Source of the DNA: Alistipes sp.
GTDB lineage: Bacteria > Bacteroidota > Bacteroidia > Bacteroidales > Rikenellaceae
Length of the DNA stretch: 64,000 nt
NCBI GenBank assembly: GCA_017532885.1
Contig: JAFXIS010000039.1
Coordinates: 62,001 to 126,000, forward strand
Direction of reading: 5' to 3'
Position numbers and translations under genes: made by a program. Of this stretch, positions 25,943 to 34,424 are shown one piece after another (within the stretch, counting starts at the first letter, position 1; every line of letters begins with the position of its first letter). The notes under the pieces were generated by a model, which saw only the letters and a program-made list of their open reading frames with translations, was not told the origin of the DNA and searched no databases.

Positions 25943-27094
25943 CTACTCCTCAGTATTAGTGTCGTCGCCACCCTCCTCGGTGCCGTCACCCTCAGTAGTG
26001 CCGTCATCCTCAGTGCCGTCATCCCCGGTAGTGTCGTCATCCTCCGGCTCATCGGGAACAATGATTGTACCCTCAGCCTGTGCGATAAAGTAGGGCTCAT
26101 CACCATCCTTTACCACCTTTGTACCATCAGCATTGCTGAACCATACATAGATAGCCTCGATAACATCATCCTGCTCCAAGCCGAAGAAATGCTTTGGATA
26201 GATATACTTCTCTTGCATATCGTATTTCGTACCATCCAACATGGTGCGTACAAACGGAGTCATCTTATTTGCATCGGTGCAAGTCGAAACCTCGACCTCC
26301 TGACCACCATCGTAAACCGCCTTGGCGCAGAGATATACATCTTCTACACCCTCCAAATCTGTTGCCAAGCCCGAGAACTCAAATCCGATGATATCGCCAT
26401 AGCGGAATACCGAAGGGACGGTAACCATTGCGGGAATCGAAGGCGCTACATACTTCTCGATAGTCAGAGGCTTCAACACAAGCTGCTCGGTCGGACGCTC
26501 ATCATCAAATCCCTTCAGTTTACTTGTCATGGCATAGCCAATATAGCACTCCAACTCCTCCTCTCCAGAAGAGAATGAGATAGTTACCTGTGCATTCAAC
26601 GCATTATCACCAACTTTGTCATCAATAATATCTACCGCTGTTGAAGATTGCCATATGACCCACTCCATATTATCGGTATTCCAACCCAATGCCTCATTTT
26701 CGGCACCAAAACCATAATGGTCGGTAAATGCCTGCACCCAAGTCTTATCTAAAGGCTGATCTTTAATGGGTGCCATCTCATCAGCCGGCATCACAGTCAA
26801 TTTCTCGTTAAGGTCGGTAATACCCAACAGCTCGCCATAGTTGAGAGTCTTGAGAGTCAAGGTAGCATTAGCCGCTAAATTCAACGATTTCGGTGCAGCC
26901 ATACCAAACACAAGAATACAGCCATTTTCGTTCTCCTCGGGCACAACTCGGATATCTACGGTAACATCAATCGGAGTTTCGGTATAAACCTCTTCGGGCT
27001 GATTCACATTGTCAATAAATGTACAAGAGATGATAGCTACAACTACCGCAGCTACAATCGCTTTAAGCGCTCTATGTTGTTTTGTAAATTTCAT
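25943..27094 (-). CDS. Lipoprotein of unknown function with acidic low-complexity tail (DUF4961-like)
   Basis: A 383-residue protein with a hydrophobic start and lipobox-like 'AAVVVAIISC' (Cys24). The central part (about 40-340) is a beta-rich region with 'VFRYGDIIGFEFSGLATDLEGVEDVYLCAKAVYDGG' and an FGLEQDDVIEAIYVWF segment that recalls DUF4961 proteins linked to SusCD loci; this label is tentative. The last 35 or so residues are a low-complexity Asp/Thr/Gly/Glu tail that is unlikely to fold. It follows a smaller lipoprotein gene by 115 bases and is the last gene of the minus-strand block. A role in surface glycan handling is inferred from position only. Confidence 0.65.
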   Translation of the reverse strand: MKFTKQHRALKAIVAAVVVAIISCTFIDNVNQPEEVYTETPIDVTVDIRVVPEENENGCILVFGMAAPKSLNLAANATLTLKTLNYGELLGITDLNEKLTVMPADEMAPIKDQPLDKTWVQAFTDHYGFGAENEALGWNTDNMEWVIWQSSTAVDIIDDKVGDNALNAQVTISFSSGEEELECYIGYAMTSKLKGFDDERPTEQLVLKPLTIEKYVAPSIPAMVTVPSVFRYGDIIGFEFSGLATDLEGVEDVYLCAKAVYDGGQEVEVSTCTDANKMTPFVRTMLDGTKYDMQEKYIYPKHFFGLEQDDVIEAIYVWFSNADGTKVVKDGDEPYFIAQAEGTIIVPDEPEDDDTTGDDGTEDDGTTEGDGTEEGGDDTNTEE

Positions 27095-27209
27095 AATTCA
27101 ATAGTATTAGAATCTGTTTTGAATTTTATTAAATCTATTCAATTCGTTGCTGTAAAAATTATTTTCGGTCCGTATCTCGGATTTTGGCGAAATAAAATTC
27201 AAACAGCTC

Positions 27210-27704
27210 TTAGAAGCTCTGGAATTTATACTTGTAAGTCAGCTGGTCGCTATCGAGTTGGAATGTTACGGTGAAACCATCATTCTCATATGTAGCGACA
27301 ACACTCTTTGTGCCCTTAATGCGCAACTCGTTAGGTACAACATCTGTATCAAAATCGCACTCGAACTCCTCGGCAGGAATCTCAAAATTCCAAGCAGAGA
27401 ATGGGACATTACCCTGATTAATTGTTGCCTTCACGCCGGTAGGTGACTGGGTAATAGTCATTGACACAGAGTTGAAGAAATCAAGCTTATTCACAAGGTC
27501 AATGCCGGCAGGATTTGCAGGCTCACACAAAAGCACCTTACCAAGTCGGTAGTTGATAGTTTGAGATTGGACATCTTCTCCATCTGTCGGAATCTCCTGC
27601 TCCTCTTTTTCGTAAGGGATATACGGGAATTCCGACTCCTCCTTACATGAACTGAATGTCGCAGCGACAAACGCCATTGCTAAAATTAAGGTTAGTTTTT
27701 TCAT
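27210..27704 (-). CDS. Small lipoprotein of unknown function (DUF5004-like)
   Basis: A 164-residue lipoprotein: MKKLTLILAMAFVAATFSSC with lipobox Cys20, then an acidic linker (KEESEFPYIPYEKEEQEI) and a beta-rich body 'SVSMTITQSPTGVKATINQGNVPF' to 'DGFTVTFQLDSDQLTYKYKF'. The alternating strand pattern suggests a lipocalin-like or DUF5004-type fold, but I cannot confirm this. It precedes the DUF4961-like gene on the same strand, so the two probably form a pair. An inverted repeat GTCCTC/GAGGAC (27756-27774) lies in its leader. It may be a separate small transcription unit at the end of the PUL. Confidence 0.65.
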   Translation of the reverse strand: MKKLTLILAMAFVAATFSSCKEESEFPYIPYEKEEQEIPTDGEDVQSQTINYRLGKVLLCEPANPAGIDLVNKLDFFNSVSMTITQSPTGVKATINQGNVPFSAWNFEIPAEEFECDFDTDVVPNELRIKGTKSVVATYENDGFTVTFQLDSDQLTYKYKFQSF

Positions 27705-27940
27705 TGTGTTTATAGTTTTTAAGTCAATAATATTTCTCTCTTAGGTTTCATTTTCGTCCTCCCGCATTGAGGACATTAGCCAACTATTACAAAATTAACT
27801 TTTTTGTCACGCGCGCGGGCGCACATTAGAATCAAAGTATATCCGAGTAAATTAAAATTTTATTATCTTGCTATTAATCAAACACTTGCGCCCTTGCATA
27901 AACTTATTTTGGTAAACAAAATTGATTCTTTCAAGCCTCA
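27705..27940 (-). promoter_or_regulatory. Intergenic region with possible promoter for the lipoprotein pair
   Basis: A minus-strand TAATTTTG (TAnnTTTG-like) lies about 100 bases before the small lipoprotein start, near 27797-27804, with no good -33 element. A GC-rich GCGCGCGCGGGCGC stretch sits just upstream, and a 6-bp hairpin is in the leader. No gene is seen. Confidence 0.35.
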
Positions 27941-30262
27941 TTACAACGGTTTTGACAGCGAAAATGGAGCTGCATCTTTGCCAGTGCATCGCTTTTTGTT
28001 AGGCTCTGCCGACATCTTAAACCTCAGTTTGCCTCCCTTTATAATCTCATCATATGAAATCCAGTTACGCTCCAGGGCCTCGCCATTAAGTTGCGCCGAC
28101 TCGATATAGACATTATCCAACGAGTTATCCTCGGCTTCTATCACGAACTTCTCGCCACTCTCCATAGTGATTGTCGCCTTGCGGAAGATTGGGCTACCCA
28201 GAACATATTGGTCCGTACCCGGGCATACGGCATAGATACCTAAAGCACTCAACACATACCACGACGACATACCGCCCTGATCCTCATCACCGGGGAATCC
28301 TCGCGGAGAAGAGTTATACAAGCGATGCATAATCTGGCGTGCCCAATATTGTGTTTTCCAGGGCTGACCGGCATAGCTATACATGTATATCAAATGCTGA
28401 ATGGGCTGATTACCATGTGCATACTGCCCCATACCAGCCAACTCCATCTCCTTCATCTCGTGAATAACATATCCATAAGTTCCGGGCTTAATGGTATTGG
28501 GACGCGTAAACACCGAGTCAATTTTCGCAGTGAAGGTTTCATCATCGCCGTAAAGGTTTATAAGGCCCTGCACATCGTGGAACACCGACCAATTGTAGTG
28601 CCATGCGTTACCCTCGCAGTAGGCTCCACCCCACTCCAACGCATCAAACGGCTCAACCCATTTGCCACTCTTCAGGCGACCACGCATGAAGCCTGTCTGC
28701 TTATCAAAAACATTGCGATAGTTATACATCACACGGCCGAAAATCTCCTCATAGAAGCTATTTCCGGTCATGCGCGCCAACTGCCATGCACAAAAATCGT
28801 CGTAAGCATACTCCAAGGTCTGCGCCGTAGAGCCAAGTGATTCGGGATATGACACATAGCCCAACTGCCAATACTCCTTCCATCCGGCGCGACCATTTGC
28901 TCCGCCCCAAGGGCCCTTGTTCATCGCTTCGTGAGCATATGCCTCCAAAGCTTTTTCGGGGTCAAACGAACGAATGCCCTTTACCCACGCATCCGTAAGG
29001 AGCGAAATCGAGTGATTGCCAATCATACCTCCCGTTTCACCGGGGCATGACCACGATGGCAACCATCCACACTGCTCCTGAGCTGCCAACAAAGCATTCA
29101 TGTAGCGACCTTGCTGCGTAGGATGAAGAATATTGGTCAAGGGGAACTGCGAACGGAAAGTATCCCAAAAACCGTTATCCGTAAACATATATCCGTCATA
29201 AATCTTTCCGTCATACGGGCTATAATAGTAGGGCTCTCCCTGCTCATTAATCTCATAGAACTTACGCGAGAAGAGGTTCGAGCGATATAGGCACGAATAG
29301 AATGTGCGCATCTGCTCATCCGTTCCTCCTTCCACATCCACACGCCCCAAAAGCGCATTCCAGATGTCGGTTCCCTGCTGCTTTGTGACCTCAAAAGTCT
29401 TATTCTCGCCTAACTCTCGCTCTAAGGTTATAACCGCCTGCTCCGGACTTATATACGACGAGGCAGCCTTCGCCTCGACCTTACATCCCGCCTTGAAGCG
29501 GATATAAGCGCCATAGCCCTTGCCTGCGCCCTCGGTTGCATTTGCCTCGGTGGTGTTTTTCTCGTTCTCCCAAATGCCCCACTCCTCGAAAGGCTTGTCA
29601 AAACGAATAACGAAGTAGCAACGGAAGGTTTTCGCATTGTTCACAAAACGATGATTATTCACCCAGCCTGAAATCTCCTGCTTCACAGGGTCAATCTTCA
29701 CCTCACTCATTCCGTTGTATCCATCCAGCACCAAGTAGGCATTGCCGCCCTTTTTAGGATAGGTAAAACGCAAATGCACGCCTCGCGTTGTAGGTGCTAT
29801 CTCGGTAAGTATGCCATTATCGAATTTTACGCTATAATAGTGCGGTTTGGCAACCTCATTATCGTGGCTGAACTGCGATGCACGCTCCTCGTGTCCAACC
29901 TTTAACTCTCCAACAACGGGCATAAGCGTATAGACAGCATAATCGCTCACCCACGGGCTGCACTGATGCACCTGCTGAAAACCGCGGATTTTATCGAGGA
30001 AATATTGGTACTTAAAACCCTCGCCATTAGGACCTGTATGCGGCGACCACGCGTGCATAGCAAACGGCATTGCCGTAATAGGATAGGTATTGCCATAACT
30101 CAAGCCGAAGTGCGAATCGGTACCCTGACGGGTATCGACATAATCGACATAGTTTTTCTTATTTCGCTCCGTCGCATAAACGCTGTGGCTTGACACTATG
30201 CAAACAAGCAAAGCCACTGCTACAACCGACGCACGGCGTATAAAATCTCCTCTGCTAATCAT
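27941..30262 (-). CDS. GH92 alpha-mannosidase-family enzyme with Tat-like signal
   Basis: A 773-residue exported GH92 enzyme, a calcium-dependent exo-acting alpha-mannosidase family. The start MISRGDFIRRASVVAVALLVC looks like a Tat signal with Arg-Gly in place of the twin arginines. The N-terminal beta domain has 'GNTYPITAMPFAMHAWSPHTG' and 'KIRGFQQVHQCSPWVSDY', a divergent form of the common GFSHTHLSG segment. The (alpha/alpha)6 domain carries 'YCEGNAWHYNWSVFHD', with the probable acid Glu, and 'GDEDQGGMSSWYVLSALG', with the catalytic Asp pair. It resembles a GH92 subset distinct from the second GH92 in this window. Linkage specificity is not readable. It is the last enzyme in its operon, 17 bases after the GH78 gene. 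Confidence 0.88.
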   Translation of the reverse strand: MISRGDFIRRASVVAVALLVCIVSSHSVYATERNKKNYVDYVDTRQGTDSHFGLSYGNTYPITAMPFAMHAWSPHTGPNGEGFKYQYFLDKIRGFQQVHQCSPWVSDYAVYTLMPVVGELKVGHEERASQFSHDNEVAKPHYYSVKFDNGILTEIAPTTRGVHLRFTYPKKGGNAYLVLDGYNGMSEVKIDPVKQEISGWVNNHRFVNNAKTFRCYFVIRFDKPFEEWGIWENEKNTTEANATEGAGKGYGAYIRFKAGCKVEAKAASSYISPEQAVITLERELGENKTFEVTKQQGTDIWNALLGRVDVEGGTDEQMRTFYSCLYRSNLFSRKFYEINEQGEPYYYSPYDGKIYDGYMFTDNGFWDTFRSQFPLTNILHPTQQGRYMNALLAAQEQCGWLPSWSCPGETGGMIGNHSISLLTDAWVKGIRSFDPEKALEAYAHEAMNKGPWGGANGRAGWKEYWQLGYVSYPESLGSTAQTLEYAYDDFCAWQLARMTGNSFYEEIFGRVMYNYRNVFDKQTGFMRGRLKSGKWVEPFDALEWGGAYCEGNAWHYNWSVFHDVQGLINLYGDDETFTAKIDSVFTRPNTIKPGTYGYVIHEMKEMELAGMGQYAHGNQPIQHLIYMYSYAGQPWKTQYWARQIMHRLYNSSPRGFPGDEDQGGMSSWYVLSALGIYAVCPGTDQYVLGSPIFRKATITMESGEKFVIEAEDNSLDNVYIESAQLNGEALERNWISYDEIIKGGKLRFKMSAEPNKKRCTGKDAAPFSLSKPL

Positions 30263-30279
30263 ATCATTAAAATTTTTAT

Positions 30280-32961
30280 CTACATTTCACATACGATGGT
30301 ATGCCTACCACTACCAATGGTTATTTCTCGGCAATAATCCACTTTTTTACCATTATATCGTACACGCTTCGTATTGTCGGGAACAGGCACCGTAGCACTT
30401 ACACCCACCGGCAACACGACATCCATGCACAAATCGTCATCCGCCAATCTCCAAGCAAGTTGTATCTCGCCATAAGGCGTACGCTTCGATAATTTGCACC
30501 ACTCCACTCCATGCGGAATTTGCGGTTCAATAATCACTCGACGATATCCCGCTCCGGGCACCACTTTATCCTCGCGGCTTAGATACTCCGGAGTCAAGCC
30601 TCCCAAAGCCTGATAGAACCACACTCCGATGCCATTATAACAGTTATGCACGCGGCTTCTTTCGCCACTCCAATACTCCCAAGTGGCAGTCGCACCATTA
30701 TCAATCATATGGAGGTAACCCGGATAGTCCCTCTGCTTGAGCATCTGGTACATAAAGTCAGGCCCTTTAGCCTCAACTGCCCAACGGGTGATAAGCGGTA
30801 CACCCACCAAACCTCCACCGATATGGTTCTTCATCACCTCTCGACTATACTCCATAAGTCGATTTCTCACCTCCTGTCTTACATCCGCAGGGGTAGCACC
30901 CACCAACATCGGATAGACCATATCGAGCTGCGAACCTGTGGCATAAGAGCATGTCGCCTCGTTATAAAAACGCTCATGAATTGCCCTATTCAACGCCTCT
31001 CGACGAGCCTTAAACACCTCGGCATCCTCCTGTCGGTTAAGCAGAAGCGCCATATCCGTCATTTTGGCATAGCAATCACTTATAAAGCAATTATTTACCA
31101 GCTGCACCGACTCTCCATTTCCGGCATCCACTCCCCAAGGAGCCAACCAATCGCCCAAATACCAATCGCGATACGGGGTGTCGGGCCAACGCTCTTTAAG
31201 TCCATCCTTGAAGTGTTTTTCTGCATAACCCAACCACTCCTTCATGTGAGCATAGTAGCGTTCCACGACTGTTAAGTCACGATAATTGAGGTATGTATGC
31301 CATGGAGCCATAACCATAAATCCGCACCAATATGGGCCTCCTCCACCGGCACCTGCATTCGGTGCAACATGCGGCAGACTACCACCCTCACGCATAGCAT
31401 CCGCCCACGACTGAATCCAATTACGGAACAAGGGCGCTGTGCCGCACATAGTCTGCAAGATTTGTGTCGAAGAGTTACCATCGCCACCATATCCTGCACG
31501 CTCCAAATGCGGACAATCCACCATATAACCATTATATGCCAAACAACGCATCGTATGTTCAATCATATCATGTATGGCATTCAAATCCTCATCTGAGCAT
31601 ACAAACTCCACATCGTCGCTATAACGGGTGTGAATCATCAGAGCATGAGCATCCTCCGCAATCGGTGTATCTTTCAGGCCGGAGATACGGACATATCGAA
31701 AAGCATGATGATTAAACTTATTGCAGAACTTATCCTCCTCACCGCGTGCAATATAAGTATCGAGCTGTTTCTGCTCCAACAGATTGCCATCACCATCGAC
31801 CTCGTCACTATACTCTATCACGACCCTGTCGTCGGCATCAAGACCTCGCATTCTCAGTTCAAACCAACCGGTAATGACCTTACCAAAATCCAACTGCCAA
31901 TCGCCATTTTCGCGCCTTACGATAGTTTTAGCAGACAGGCGCTCGGCGATGTAATCGGGCTCAACCATTTGAGGCGTCGCCTTATGGTTTTCCTTCTCTC
32001 GCACGACGACCAGCTGCCACGAAAGTTTATCAAGTTCCGCAGCCTGCATAGACCGTGGATTACGGCGTGCATCGAGTTCCTCACCGCCAAAGTCCAAGGC
32101 ATTCCAAGAGCCCGTATCGCGATAACCGCTCAACGCGGCACGCCATGAAGAATCGGTCTTACAGCATATTTTAGGCTCTCCCTCGACATAGTTCACAACC
32201 TGTGCCCTTACCAAAGGCTCGGTGTAGGGATCTTCGGGTTGCCATCTGCCAAATGTATGGCGCTTATACCAGCCTTGCCCCAACCAAATAACAATGTCGT
32301 TTTTGCCCTCATTCAGATAAGGCTTCACATCATATGCTACCCACAAAGAGCGTTTATTCAACTGCGAGATTGCCGGAGCAAGGCAGGCATCGCCCACCTT
32401 GCTGCCATTAATCCAAATCTCATGATAACCTAACGAATTGACATGCAGGTGCACCTGCGTGCCAAGTTTTTCAACATCAAAACGCTGACGCAGCATAGCT
32501 GCCGTAGCACCGGAATTTTCCATTCCTATAAACTCACCCTCGATAGCCGAATCATCAATCAAACCTATGCCAAAACGCGCGATTTGGGAAACAATAACAT
32601 CTCGACGGCTCGCAACATTCACCGTAACGCGCCACCAACACTGCTTTAGGGAAGCGAGCTTCTCACCCTGATATGGAATTAAAACCGACTCCGCAGATTC
32701 TACGACTCCCGAGTCCCATAAATCTGCTACTCCCGCCGCCAACTTCAGACTATCCGTTGCCACCTGAATACGATAGCTGCGCTGATAATCATTGCGCTGC
32801 GACGACGCGATTTGCCAACTGAAGTGAGGCGTTGCGCTATCAATAGCAAGTGGACACACGAGATGCTCGCAGGTCAAATTCACGACTTCCGCTCTCGATG
32901 CTGCCACACTCGGCAATATGCTCAACACAGCTGCAAAAAGCAGTATAAAACTCTTTTTCAT
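30280..32961 (-). CDS. GH78 alpha-L-rhamnosidase
   Basis: An 893-residue secreted enzyme (signal MKKSFILLFAAVLSILPSVAAS). Domain order is typical of bacterial GH78: an N-terminal beta-sandwich ('LTCEHLVCPLAIDSATPHFSWQIAS'), a Bac_rhamnosid_N sugar-binding domain with 'NSLGYHEIWINGSKVGDACLAP', a second beta domain, an (alpha/alpha)6 catalytic domain and a C-terminal beta-sandwich ('YRRVIIEPQIPHGVEW'). The catalytic-loop equivalent is 'VDCPHLERAGYGGDGNSS', with acidic residues in the expected places though the common T-R-E-R-L-G-W wording differs. It removes terminal alpha-L-rhamnose in the family. It is co-transcribed with the GH92 and SGNH genes. Confidence 0.88.
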   Translation of the reverse strand: MKKSFILLFAAVLSILPSVAASRAEVVNLTCEHLVCPLAIDSATPHFSWQIASSQRNDYQRSYRIQVATDSLKLAAGVADLWDSGVVESAESVLIPYQGEKLASLKQCWWRVTVNVASRRDVIVSQIARFGIGLIDDSAIEGEFIGMENSGATAAMLRQRFDVEKLGTQVHLHVNSLGYHEIWINGSKVGDACLAPAISQLNKRSLWVAYDVKPYLNEGKNDIVIWLGQGWYKRHTFGRWQPEDPYTEPLVRAQVVNYVEGEPKICCKTDSSWRAALSGYRDTGSWNALDFGGEELDARRNPRSMQAAELDKLSWQLVVVREKENHKATPQMVEPDYIAERLSAKTIVRRENGDWQLDFGKVITGWFELRMRGLDADDRVVIEYSDEVDGDGNLLEQKQLDTYIARGEEDKFCNKFNHHAFRYVRISGLKDTPIAEDAHALMIHTRYSDDVEFVCSDEDLNAIHDMIEHTMRCLAYNGYMVDCPHLERAGYGGDGNSSTQILQTMCGTAPLFRNWIQSWADAMREGGSLPHVAPNAGAGGGGPYWCGFMVMAPWHTYLNYRDLTVVERYYAHMKEWLGYAEKHFKDGLKERWPDTPYRDWYLGDWLAPWGVDAGNGESVQLVNNCFISDCYAKMTDMALLLNRQEDAEVFKARREALNRAIHERFYNEATCSYATGSQLDMVYPMLVGATPADVRQEVRNRLMEYSREVMKNHIGGGLVGVPLITRWAVEAKGPDFMYQMLKQRDYPGYLHMIDNGATATWEYWSGERSRVHNCYNGIGVWFYQALGGLTPEYLSREDKVVPGAGYRRVIIEPQIPHGVEWCKLSKRTPYGEIQLAWRLADDDLCMDVVLPVGVSATVPVPDNTKRVRYNGKKVDYCREITIGSGRHTIVCEM

Positions 32962-33022
32962 GCGGTTAAATAGTGGTTTTAATTCCTCGCAATGCTTATT
33001 TTGCTACGCTCTATCTTATGCT

Positions 33023-34402
33023 CTATCTCTGACGCAACTCAATTTTGCGTACCTGAGGTTTATTTACATCGTAGATTTTATCTATCAACACCTTCATCTG
33101 CTCATTGCGAGCATCACGAACAGCCTCATACATCATCGTTGAGTAGTTGCCGCGTTGAGCATTTACCCAGCCATTCTTCTCCTTCTCGCTATCGATAGCT
33201 TCAATAGCGCGACGGTCAAAAGCCTCGGCTAAGCCGTAGGGTTGCAGGAATCCCCACTGCACCCAAGCTATCTCGCGGAACTTGCGCTCCACCTCCCAGC
33301 GAATCTCGTTAAGGTGCATAACGGCAAGTGCCTGCTGATATTGAGGTGTACGGTCTATCACAGCAAGATTTACGCCCTCGGCTAACTCCTTGGCATCGAA
33401 ATCACCACACTCCTCGCCGTCGATATATAGGCCATAAGTACCCGACTTAAGACCCTTCACAGAAATAATCTCACGATTCATATCCTCGACAAATGGTACC
33501 ACCTTTGCAGCACCCGCCTGAGTACCGATAGCACCCCAACCTCGAGTAATGGTATCCATAGGATAAGGCAACGCCTCGGCCAAATAGTCGAACTTTATCT
33601 CGCGACGATTACCCTCGATATTGCTAATCGAGCAGTTATCCTCGCGCAAAGCCTTAAGCTTTGCAGCATCCACCTCAAACTCTGCCACGGGCTTACCTGC
33701 GAAACCTTGAGCCTTCAAATAGAGGTATGCCATGACCATATGACCATCATTTCCGGGATGAATGCGGTCTGTTCCGCACAATGTAAACTTGGGATTTACG
33801 GCCTGCTCACGCTCATTAATAGCGGTCATCGGAGCATTGAAATCGACAAACTCCCAGCCATTCTGCTCGGCAGCTACACGCTGGAACTCCGAGATACGCT
33901 GCATCACTTTATTCTTGTTTTTCCATGAGTTGCTCTGCTGCTCACTTGTTTCGTCGAAGGGTGAGCCTCCAACCATCACTATACGCACATTTTTCAGCGT
34001 CTTTAGGCGGGCCTCAATGAGTTTGAAGTTCTCGTAGCACTGCTGGAACTTCTTTTCGGTAGCCTCTGCGGCATTATCCCACCCAAACTCGAAATAGCCC
34101 GTATCGTTCATACCGAATGTAACCATCAAAACGGTAGGTTTCTTATCGAACACATCGCCATCCAATCTATCGAACATATCGGCAGCTGTATCGCCTCCGA
34201 TTCCGGCATTAAAGACCTTAACATCCATATACGGGAAGCGGGTCATATAATAGAGCCATATGTAAGAGTGGTAGTGTCCTCCGTCGGTAATGCTATTACC
34301 AAGGAAAACGGCACGATCGCCATCCTTGAATGGGGTAACTTGCTGTGCTTGCGCTCCAAGTACAGCCACCAATGCTGTCAAACAAATAATAAACTTCTTC
34401 AT
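33023..34402 (-). CDS. SGNH/GDSL-family carbohydrate esterase-like protein
   Basis: A 459-residue secreted SGNH hydrolase (signal MKKFIICLTALVAVLGAQAQ). Block I is 'AVFLGNSITDGGHYHSYI' (nucleophile Ser after GN), block II 'NAGIGGDTAADM', block III 'VTFGMNDTGYF' and block V 'DRIHPGNDGHMVMAYLYL' (Asp and His of the triad). At 459 residues it is longer than a single SGNH domain (about 220); the extra C-terminal half has no recognised signature. In this PUL a deacetylase role on an acetylated glycan is plausible but inferred. It is 22 bases after the GH2 gene. Confidence 0.85.
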   Translation of the reverse strand: MKKFIICLTALVAVLGAQAQQVTPFKDGDRAVFLGNSITDGGHYHSYIWLYYMTRFPYMDVKVFNAGIGGDTAADMFDRLDGDVFDKKPTVLMVTFGMNDTGYFEFGWDNAAEATEKKFQQCYENFKLIEARLKTLKNVRIVMVGGSPFDETSEQQSNSWKNKNKVMQRISEFQRVAAEQNGWEFVDFNAPMTAINEREQAVNPKFTLCGTDRIHPGNDGHMVMAYLYLKAQGFAGKPVAEFEVDAAKLKALREDNCSISNIEGNRREIKFDYLAEALPYPMDTITRGWGAIGTQAGAAKVVPFVEDMNREIISVKGLKSGTYGLYIDGEECGDFDAKELAEGVNLAVIDRTPQYQQALAVMHLNEIRWEVERKFREIAWVQWGFLQPYGLAEAFDRRAIEAIDSEKEKNGWVNAQRGNYSTMMYEAVRDARNEQMKVLIDKIYDVNKPQVRKIELRQR

Positions 34403-34424
34403 AAGGTATAAATTTTAGGTTTAA

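Noticed and set aside
30646..31275. 209-codon plus-strand frame inside the GH78 gene
   Set aside because: It is a shadow of the GH78 coding strand; the protein is low in recognisable structure and carries no motif.
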